Below are positions 1-7,300 of a DNA stretch of 64,000 bases, one piece after another. Position numbers and translations under genes: made by a program. This stretch comes from Myxococcota bacterium. GTDB lineage: Bacteria; Myxococcota; XYA12-FULL-58-9; JALHOP01. The stretch's first letter is position 1. Each line of letters opens with the position of its first letter. The stretch lies in NCBI GenBank assembly GCA_022842935.1, contig JALHOP010000002.1:186001-250000 (forward strand), written 5' to 3'. Under the pieces are notes generated by a model, which saw nothing but the letters and a program-made list of their open reading frames with translations, searched no databases and was not told the DNA's origin.

Positions 1-2
1 TG

Positions 3-440
3 CGGGTGACCGAGCAAATCGACGCAATGGAAGTCATGGCGGTGAACCCGGTGCAGTATTTGGCGTCGCCCCGGATCGTCGCGTCCGCCATCATGGTGCC
101 CTGCTTGTCCATGTTGTTCGTCGCGGTCGCGTACGCTGGCGCGTACATCATGGCCGTGCCGGTCCTTGGCATCGACGAAGGCGCATACATCTCGCGCATT
201 CAGGAATACGTCGCGAGCTACGACGTCATGCACGGCTTCTACAAGTCGATTATCCTTGGTGTCCTCTTGGCCACGGTTGGCTGCTACAAGGGCTACAACG
301 CCGCCGGCGGTGCACGCGGCGTCGGCAACGCAACCACCCAGGCCGTCGTCATCAGCTCGATCTCGGTCTTCGTCTTGGACTATGTCCTCTCCGCGCTGCT
401 CATGAAGTTCGAGCCGACCTACAACGCGGTGTCGTATTGA
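3..440 (+). CDS. mlaE: MlaE-type ABC permease, 3' part only
   Basis: Inner-membrane permease of an Mla-type phospholipid transporter, cut by the left edge of the window. Reading is open from base 3, and the first residues (RVTEQIDAMEVM, then NPVQYLASPR) match the conserved motif of MlaE permeases, so the true start lies upstream. About 145 residues remain, with hydrophobic segments around SAIMVPCLSMLFVAVAYAGAYI, GFYKSIILGVLLATVGCYKG and a final AVVISSISVFVLDYVLSALL helix. It is followed by the ATPase mlaF with a one-base overlap (TGATG) and then mlaD, the usual E-F-D order. Family assignment is firm; the substrate (glycerophospholipid) is inferred from the family. Confidence 0.93.
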   Translation, partial: RVTEQIDAMEVMAVNPVQYLASPRIVASAIMVPCLSMLFVAVAYAGAYIMAVPVLGIDEGAYISRIQEYVASYDVMHGFYKSIILGVLLATVGCYKGYNAAGGARGVGNATTQAVVISSISVFVLDYVLSALLMKFEPTYNAVSY

Positions 441-1216
441 TGACCGACACCACCGTGGTGAGCGTCCCCGATTCGCCTTACGCCATCGAAGTGAAGAACG
501 TCTGCAAGTCGTTCGGGCCGAATCCCGTGCTCAAGAACGTCAACCTGAAGGTGCGTCGCGGCAAAACCCGGGTCATTCTTGGGCCGTCGGGTTCGGGCAA
601 GACCGTGATCATGAAGCACATGATCGGGCTCTTGAAGCCTGATAGTGGCAACATCTTGGTCGATGGAGTGGACATCACCACTCTGCCGCACAATGAGCTT
701 TTGAATGTTCGCCGAAAGTTCGGCATGGTATTCCAGCAAGCCGCCCTTTTCGACTCGATGACCGTTGGCGAAAACGTCTCTTTCCCTTTGCGTGAGCACA
801 GCGTGCTCTCGAAGGAAGCCATCGCGGAGAAGGTGCGCGAGAAGCTGGGCGTCGTCGACCTCAAGAACATCGAGCACAAGTACCCTGCGGAGCTGTCAGG
901 CGGCATGCGCAAGCGCGTTGGCCTTGCACGCGCCATCGTCCTCGAACCGTCGATTGTCCTCTACGACGAGCCGACGACGGGCCTCGACCCGCTTACCACC
1001 GATAGCGTCGATAAGATGATCCTCGATGCCTCCAAACGCCTGAACGTTACTAGCGTCGTCATCTCGCACGATGTCGGCAGCGCTTTGCTCGTCGCCGACG
1101 ACATCGCGGTGATTCACGAAGGTGTCATCGTCGAAGACGTACCGGCCAAGGAGATTCGCGACAGCACGCATCCGTTCGTGCGCGAGTTCCTGCATACCTG
1201 GTTTCGCAAGCAATGA
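440..1216 (+). CDS. mlaF: MlaF-type ABC transporter ATPase
   Basis: Cytoplasmic ATPase that powers the MlaE permease. About 258 residues, the usual size. Visible motifs are Walker A GPSGSGKT (about residues 48-55), the signature LSGGMRKR with Walker B IVLYDEPT after it, and a switch His in VVISHD. The start is ATG at 440, sharing its A with the mlaE stop; a TTG three bases earlier would add one residue. The gene ends in an ATGA overlap with mlaD, so the three genes are translationally coupled. The assignment is clear; the direction of lipid transport cannot be read from sequence. Confidence 0.95.
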   Translation: MTDTTVVSVPDSPYAIEVKNVCKSFGPNPVLKNVNLKVRRGKTRVILGPSGSGKTVIMKHMIGLLKPDSGNILVDGVDITTLPHNELLNVRRKFGMVFQQAALFDSMTVGENVSFPLREHSVLSKEAIAEKVREKLGVVDLKNIEHKYPAELSGGMRKRVGLARAIVLEPSIVLYDEPTTGLDPLTTDSVDKMILDASKRLNVTSVVISHDVGSALLVADDIAVIHEGVIVEDVPAKEIRDSTHPFVREFLHTWFRKQ

Positions 1217-2766
1217 ACGCTCGCACCCCACTCCTCGTTGGTCTCGTCATCGTCGCGGCGGTCGTGTCGCTCACTTACTTCTTGACGCAATCGAGCAACG
1301 GTAAGCTCGACAAGAGCAAGAGTTACGTCCTCTACGGCGACTTTTCGGACGCTGCGGGCATTCGCTGGAAGACGCGGGTGCAGGTCAACGGCCTCGATGT
1401 TGGCCGCATCGAAGGTATCGAACATGTCCGTGACAGCGACGGCAGACTCCTCGCCCGAGTGCAGCTGCGCATCGACAGGAAATACGACGTCTACGAAAAC
1501 GCATTCTTGAGGAAGGTCGCGGAGTCTTTGCTCGGCGACTTCAGACTCGACCTCGACCCAGGTACGCCCGGCCACAGGAAGCTCGAAGAGGGCGAAGTCA
1601 TACCCAACGTCCAGAGCACCTCCGACCTCGAGGCCATTCAATCCGAGCTGCGCCAGGTCGCCACCAACGTCAATCGCGTCACCGATAGTGTCGCGAAGGT
1701 GCTCGCCGGGCCCGAGGGAGAAGGAGCGTTGCGGCAGATCTTGGCGTCGGTCGAGCGGTCCGTCGTAGCGGTCGAGCAGACCACCTACGCGGTACGCGAG
1801 ACGGTGCAGAGCAATCAGGCGCTCGTCAACCAAATGATCGCCGACGTCCATCGCTTCACCAACACACTCTCGGACGTCAGCGGTCGCGAAGGCGAGATCC
1901 GCAAAATCACGGGTAACCTCGCGCAGCTCACCGAGCGCTTGAATACATTGGCAGGCCGTCTCGCCGAGGGCGAAGAAGGCGGCGAGATCACCGAGACGGT
2001 CAAGAACCTGCGCGAGACCACCGAGAACCTCGCGTCAGCCACACGCAAGATCGACCAGGGGGACGGGACGATGGGGCGTCTCGTCAACGACAACGAGCTC
2101 GTCGACAGCGTGCAAGAGACCGTCGATGGCGCCAACACGCTCATCGGCTCGCTCGCACGCCTGCAGACCCAGGTCGAGCTACGCACAGAATACATCGTCC
2201 CCTTCAACGGTAACTCGCCTTACGTCGACTCGGGCGTCCGCACGTCGCTTGGCTTGCGACTCATCCCGAGGCCCGACAAGTATTACTTGCTCGAAGCCGT
2301 TTCCGACGTACGCGGCGACCAGTCGCGACGTCAGATTTCGCGCGAATTTCGCGACGGCCGTACTGGCGAGCTCATCCGCAGTGAGACTGAAGACAACGCT
2401 GACACCAACTTCCGCGCCCTGAAGTTCTCGGTCCAGTTCGCCAAGCGCTACTACTTCAGTACGTTCCGTTTCGGCATCATCGAGAACACGGGCGGCGTCG
2501 GCGCGAACTTCCACTGGTTGAACGACAGGCTCGAGCTACGTGTCGACGCCTTCGACTTTACGCGGCGCGTTCCCGACCAGGTGAGCGAGCTCGTGAACCC
2601 GCGCTTCCGCGCATTTTTCCTCTACGAGTTTTACGACCACTTGTTCGCGCAAGCAGGCCTCGACGACCCGTTCAATGCCGACCTGCGCACTTGGTTCTTG
2701 GGAGCGGCTTTGCGCTTCACGGACGAGGACCTCAAGTCGATCCTTCCGTTCGCGCCGACCCCCTAA
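1213..2766 (+). CDS. mlaD: MlaD-type MCE protein with C-terminal beta-barrel-like domain
   Basis: Substrate-binding MCE protein of the Mla transporter, anchored in the inner membrane. At 517 residues it is far longer than E. coli MlaD (about 180). Order of parts: one N-terminal membrane helix (about residues 6-26), an MCE domain (about 36-118, with GIRWKTRVQVNGLDVGRIEG), a long helical, Thr/Asn-rich stretch (about 120-320), then about 190 residues of alternating polar and aromatic strands ending in LGAALRF. That last part looks like an outer-membrane barrel. The same plan is known for MlaD of diderm Firmicutes, where one protein spans the envelope. Start is ATG inside an ATGA overlap with mlaF. 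The MCE call is firm; the barrel is my reading of strand patterns. Confidence 0.9.
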   Translation: MNARTPLLVGLVIVAAVVSLTYFLTQSSNGKLDKSKSYVLYGDFSDAAGIRWKTRVQVNGLDVGRIEGIEHVRDSDGRLLARVQLRIDRKYDVYENAFLRKVAESLLGDFRLDLDPGTPGHRKLEEGEVIPNVQSTSDLEAIQSELRQVATNVNRVTDSVAKVLAGPEGEGALRQILASVERSVVAVEQTTYAVRETVQSNQALVNQMIADVHRFTNTLSDVSGREGEIRKITGNLAQLTERLNTLAGRLAEGEEGGEITETVKNLRETTENLASATRKIDQGDGTMGRLVNDNELVDSVQETVDGANTLIGSLARLQTQVELRTEYIVPFNGNSPYVDSGVRTSLGLRLIPRPDKYYLLEAVSDVRGDQSRRQISREFRDGRTGELIRSETEDNADTNFRALKFSVQFAKRYYFSTFRFGIIENTGGVGANFHWLNDRLELRVDAFDFTRRVPDQVSELVNPRFRAFFLYEFYDHLFAQAGLDDPFNADLRTWFLGAALRFTDEDLKSILPFAPTP

Positions 2767-2816
2767 GGGTTACCGCGCATCGCTTGCGATGAGGGCCGCA
2801 GCGGGTCGCGGTCGTC

Positions 2817-3173
2817 TCAACGTCGTGGGCCGAGAAATCCTTCGGCTGCGCCGAGGGCGCCGGTCCAGAGGGCGGTCACGGCCGTCCCAATGAGTACGGT
2901 CGCGCCTGCGGCTTCGGCGGTGCCAACCTGCGAGGCGACGAACGCGGTCAGAATCACTCCGGTGCCGATGGTCCAGGGAGCCATCTTCTTGAGCCCGGCC
3001 ACGAAATCAGCGCCCAACCCGGTTCCTCGGCCTTGCACACGAGCGTCGATGGCGTCCGCGGTTGCGGTTGCGGTTGCGGTTGCGGTTGCGGTTCGCTGAG
3101 CCGCCGCACCTCCCGGCAGCTGCGGCAAGGGGGCGAGTCGAATGTTTCTTCCAGCCAACGGGCCATTAACCAT
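2817..3173 (-). CDS. Small hydrophobic protein of unknown function with a Thr-Ala repeat
   Basis: About 118 residues. The start at 3173 (ATG) is chosen because the ORF upstream of it looks non-coding and a G-rich stretch lies just ahead of this ATG. The N-terminus (VNGPLAGRNIRLAPLPQLPGG) is short, Pro-rich and without a signal peptide. A (Thr-Ala)n run follows, produced by a GTTGCG hexanucleotide repeat (3061-3090). Two hydrophobic segments come next (WTIGTGVILTAFVASQ and ATVLIGTAVTALWTGALG), like a membrane hairpin. It is convergent with mlaD. I do not recognise a family. The plan resembles the two proteins at 12.7-15.7 kb. It could be over-called, but coding-like composition and the hairpin favour a real gene. 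Confidence 0.5.
   Translation of the reverse strand: MVNGPLAGRNIRLAPLPQLPGGAAAQRTATATATATATADAIDARVQGRGTGLGADFVAGLKKMAPWTIGTGVILTAFVASQVGTAEAAGATVLIGTAVTALWTGALGAAEGFLGPRR
3061..3090. repeat. Hexanucleotide tandem repeat (GTTGCG)x5
   Basis: Five perfect GTTGCG copies followed by an imperfect sixth. The repeat lies inside the minus-strand small hydrophobic gene and encodes alternating Thr-Ala. Because the unit is six bases, copy-number change keeps the frame and would alter only linker length. Confidence 0.9.
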
Positions 3174-3278
3174 GACAACCCCCGGTCGTTTGTACGTTCC
3201 CAATCTTCGGCAAGTGCACCGGGCCCGTTGCCTAGGAGTCGCGGTGAACACCCGTCACCGCGTATGGTGACTGGCGAC

Positions 3279-3746
3279 ATGGACATGCTCATCAAGCTGT
3301 ATGACCTGCCGGCCGCGCCCCCACCGCTAGCCTCCGACATCACGGTCCGCAAGCCGATTGGCCCAGAGCACGATCTGGTCACCACGTGGATCACCGAGCA
3401 CTTCAGTCGCGGCTGGGCGAGCGAGGCGGGTGTAGCCCTGGCCAACCGCCCAGTGAGTCTGTTCATCGCAACGCGCGCCGACGCCCTGCTCGGGTTCTGC
3501 TGTTACGACGCCACCGCACGGGGCTTCGTTGGCCCGATTGGGGTGCTTGAAACGACCCGCGGCACGGGGGTCGGCGCCCACCTGCTACGGGCCTGTGTCA
3601 CCGACATGCGCACGATCGGCTACGGCTATGGTGTCGTCGGGTACGTAGGCGCAGCGGACTTCTTCCGTAAGGTTGCCGGCGCGGTCGAAATCGAGGGCTC
3701 GTCGCCTGGGGTCTACGGCGGGATGTTGCGCTTTCCACGTCAGTGA
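3279..3746 (+). CDS. GNAT-family N-acetyltransferase
   Basis: About 155 residues. The acetyl-CoA binding signature is visible: GPIGVLETTRGTGVGAHLLRAC (motif A, of the R/Q-x-x-G-x-G/A type), preceded by the strand LLGFCCYDATARGFVGPIGV. The end (YVGAADFFRKVAGAVEIEG) is typical of GNAT C-terminal strands. Start ATG at 3279 has GGTGA eight bases upstream; ATG at 3264 would add five residues. The substrate is unknown. Its 5' region lies head-to-head with the small hydrophobic gene, so about 105 bases hold both promoters. Family confidence is good, and the specific role is open. Confidence 0.82.
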   Translation: MDMLIKLYDLPAAPPPLASDITVRKPIGPEHDLVTTWITEHFSRGWASEAGVALANRPVSLFIATRADALLGFCCYDATARGFVGPIGVLETTRGTGVGAHLLRACVTDMRTIGYGYGVVGYVGAADFFRKVAGAVEIEGSSPGVYGGMLRFPRQ

Positions 3747-3831
3747 CGCGCCGTCATGCAACGTGCAGCGCAACACTTCGGGGGCGACGCCGATGATAAA
3801 CTTCGAACGCGATAATCATGGCGGTTTCTTT

Positions 3832-4242
3832 ATGAGCAGTATCTTGAATCCAGCCGAGCTCCCGACCCGAACCCCTGGCGCCCTTGCCGACGAGCCCAGC
3901 CACAGCAAGGCTGAAGACGTGTTGAACCTCGTCAACACCATCGTCGATAGCCCGCAATACGGAGGCGTCTTTCGCGCCATCGGCCAGCGCTGTACCAGCG
4001 ACGCCGAAGCCTACGTCGGCTTCCCCGCCTATCGCAGCACGGTCAACGACGGCATCTTCTGCGTTACCAAGCACGGCTTCCGCGTGATGGAGGTCTACGG
4101 CGAGAGCAACCTTCGTCTGCGCGACCTTACGCTCGACGACCTGCAAACGCTCGACACCGAATCGATCTACTGCATGGCGCGCGAAGCCAAGTCACGCGTC
4201 ATGGACGGCCGCGTCGGCCGCGCCCGTCGCTCCTTCCACTGA
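3832..4242 (+). CDS. Unknown soluble protein, about 136 residues
   Basis: No recognised family. The start is ATG at 3832 or in-frame ATG 3793 (149 residues). The first 30 residues (SSILNPAELPTRTPGALADE) are Pro-rich and probably disordered, with no signal peptide. The rest looks like a compact alpha/beta domain (AEDVLNLVNTIVDS, DGIFCVTKHGFRVMEVYGE, LRLRDLTLDDLQTLDTESIY). The leaderless disordered N-terminus is shared in style with the unknown proteins at 20.1, 26.5 and 12.7-15.7 kb. It follows the acetyltransferase by 85 bases on the same strand. An inverted repeat (4253-4269) lies just after its stop codon. Confidence 0.6.
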   Translation: MSSILNPAELPTRTPGALADEPSHSKAEDVLNLVNTIVDSPQYGGVFRAIGQRCTSDAEAYVGFPAYRSTVNDGIFCVTKHGFRVMEVYGESNLRLRDLTLDDLQTLDTESIYCMAREAKSRVMDGRVGRARRSFH

Positions 4243-4252
4243 GCTGACTAAG

Positions 4253-4269
4253 CCTGACGTCACGTCAGG
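4253..4269. promoter_or_regulatory. 17-base perfect palindrome, possible operator
   Basis: CCTGACGT-C-ACGTCAGG: two 8-base arms around one central base, in the 150-base gap before the YfaS-type gene. It has no T-run after it and a one-base loop, so it is a poor terminator. A dimeric regulator site is more likely. No regulator gene is adjacent. Confidence 0.4.
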
Positions 4270-4392
4270 AATGATCTTGTCCGCCATCGCGGTTTCCTCG
4301 TGGCGATAGTACCGCGGCTTGCGTTGCGGTAGCGTCGCAGTCTCGTAACCTCGTGACCGAGGTTGCGAGCTCGCTCGAGGTCTTGCCGCCCC

Positions 4393-7300
4393 ATGTCCAA
4401 GCTCCGCTCTCTCCTGTCGCGGTTCTTTGCCTTCATTTTCGGAACGTTCGATTGGGATCCGCCCCCGTGGCTCGAGGCAGTGGGCCGCGGAATGGGCCGC
4501 TTCTTGCGCGGCCTGCGCTCGTTGCACTTCGGGCAGATCATGGCCCTGGTGGTCGGGGTCTCGGCACTCGGCAGCTTGGGCACGTGGCTCGCCCTTCGAC
4601 CAAGACCGCCCGAGCCACTGCGCGCGACGCTGACTGCATACGCACCAAACCCGCCGCCACCCCGGAAGGGACGCGACCCGGTACCAGCGCCCGAGCCCGC
4701 ACGCCTCGTCTTTGATCAGTCGGTTGCAGCGATGGAGCTGGTCGGCAAACCGGTGACCGCCGGTATCAGCATCAAGCCGCAGGTCGCAGGTGCATGGCAG
4801 TGGGTGAGCGACCGCGAGCTCGTTTTCACCCCCGAGGCACACTGGCCCGTTGGTGTTACCTACGACGTCCACGTCGCGCGGCCGGCGATCGCACCGCAAG
4901 CCAAGCTCGCCAACGACGATTGCGAGATCGCGACCCAGCCGTTCAAGGCGACCATCAACGATTTCAGCTTTCAGCAAGATCCGGTCGATCCCGACGGCAA
5001 ATATGTCTTCGGAACCATCGCCTTCAACTATCCGGTGCAGCGCACCGATTTCGAGAGTCGTGTGGTTGCGGAGCTGGTCGACCCGAAGAGCGGCAAGACC
5101 ACACCTCTCGAGCTCACCGTGAGCTACGACGACCTGCGCTTCGAAGCCTACGTGAAGAGCGCCGCCATCTCGACCCCCAACGACGACCTCGTAGCGCGCC
5201 TCATCGTCCGCGGTGGCGTCCGCGCAGAAGCCGGAGGTGATGCAGCGAAGGAACCACAGCAACAGGAGACGCGAGTGCCTGGTCGCTATGGCGTCTTCAG
5301 CATCTCGGACGCGTCAGCGACCGTCGTGCGCGACGAGAAGTTCGATCCAGAGATCGTCCTGATCGTCGGCACTGCGTCGGGCATCGACGAGAAGAAGATC
5401 GCCAAGGCCGTTCAGGTCGTCGAGCTACCCGCAAACAAGCCCGGCGAAGACGGCGACGAACCCATCAAGAACTACGCCTGGAGCAATGCGGGCGAGGTCA
5501 GCAAAGACGTCGTCAAGAAAAGCCCCAAGGTGAACCTCACTCCGGTCCCAGCCGAGCGCGAGATCACGACGCAACATACCTTCAAGCTTGCCTCCGTAGG
5601 GACGCAGCAGCGCGATATCACGCCTGGACGGTATCTCTTGGTTCGCATCCCCAAGGGACTCGAAGCACACGGCGGCTACATCGCCAAAGACGACTTCGAA
5701 ACCATCGTACGCGTGCCTCGCTATCCCCAGGAAGTGCGCATCATGCACGAGGGCGCCCTGCTCTCGGTGGCGGGTGACAAGCGCCTGAACGTCATGGTGC
5801 GCGGGGTACCCTCGGTGAAGATCGAGCTCGCGCGCGTGCTGCCTGGCGAGCTCAACCACGTCATCAGTATGACCTCGGGCCCCTTTGCCACGGCGTCGTT
5901 CAACAACTACCGCTTCGACGAGCAGAACGTCTCCGAGATCTTCAGCGAAATACGCGACCTCGATACGAACAACCCGCGCATCGCGCAGTATACGGTGCTC
6001 GACTTCTCGCAGCGGGTTCAGCCCCAGCAAGGGGGGCGCCGTGGTTTGTTCATCGTCAAGGTTACCGCGTGGGACAAAGAGAAGAACGCTCCAGCGGACC
6101 TCACGACCACCTACCAGACTGTCGGCGGCGACCAAGGCGACGGGGACGAAGGCGAAGAGGACAGCGAGCGCTACGGCAGCGACGAAAGCGACTACGAGTC
6201 GCCGGCAGCCTACGACCAGGCCGCTGACCGCCGCTTCGTGTTGGTGAGCGACCTCGGTCTGCTGGTGAAGACCGACCCTCAGAAAAACGCGAAGGTCTTC
6301 GTCCAATCGATCGCCCGTGGCGAGCCTGTGGACGGCGCGACGGTCGAGGTCATCGGCAAGAACGGTCTGCCCATCGTCAGTCGTCGAACCGATGGAGGTG
6401 GCATCGCCGACATCCCCGCGCTCACGGGCTTCAAGAACGAAGAAACTCCGATCGCCTGGGTCGTCCGCGATGGCGGTGACCTGGCCTTCATGGCCATGGA
6501 CCGCGACGACCGCGAGCTCGACATGTCGCGCTTCGAGGTGGGGGGGGTGCGCACGAAAGGCAACGCCGATGCGTTGACCGCGTACGCGTTCTCCGATCGC
6601 GGCATCTACCGACCGGGCGACACCTTTCACGCCGCGTTCATGGTGAAGCCCGTCGACTGGTCGAAGCCAGTCGCCGGTGTGCCATTGCAGCTCGTCGTCG
6701 TCGACCCGCGTGGGATCGAGGTGAAGAAGCAGAAGCTCGCCTTGCCTGCGAGCGGCTTCATCGAGCTCGCGTACACCACCTTCGAAACGGCCCCAACCGG
6801 CGACTACACCGTCAACGCCTACATCGTGAACGACAAGCGAGGAAACGCGTTGCTTGGGAGCGTCAGCGTTCGCGTCGAAGAGTTCTTGCCCGACCGGCTA
6901 CGCATCGAGACACGTATCGGCGACGGCAAGCTCGGCGGCTGGATGGCGCCCGAGGATCTCGCAGCCCATATTGGCCTCTACAACCTCTTCGGCACCGCCG
7001 CAGCAGAGCATCGCGTCGCCGCGAACATGTATCTGTCGCCACAAGCCGTGTCCTTCGCGGCGTTCAAGGATTACGCCTTCACTGACCCTGCGGCTGCCGA
7101 CGAGAGCTACGAGGAGTCCCTCTCGGAGTGCACCACTGACGGCGACGGCCATTGCGATTTCGCGCTCGACCTCAAGCGCTTCGCAGGCAGCTCCTACATG
7201 GTGTCGGTTTACGCGACTGGTTTCGAGCTCGACGGTGGGCGAGGTGTGTCGGGTTCGGCACGGGCGCTTGTGTCACCGCGACCCTACTTCGTTGGCGTCA

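Noticed and set aside
2776-2791. Small stem GCATCG-CTTG-CGATG after mlaD as a terminator
   Set aside because: The stem is only 5-6 bases with no T-run, too weak to call.
4192-6630. Long minus-strand ORFs (4192-5262 and 5425-6630)
   Set aside because: They are shadows of the alpha-2-macroglobulin gene, with no motif. Only the 31-codon piece at 4192-4287 has a good ribosome site, and it is reported as a weak finding.
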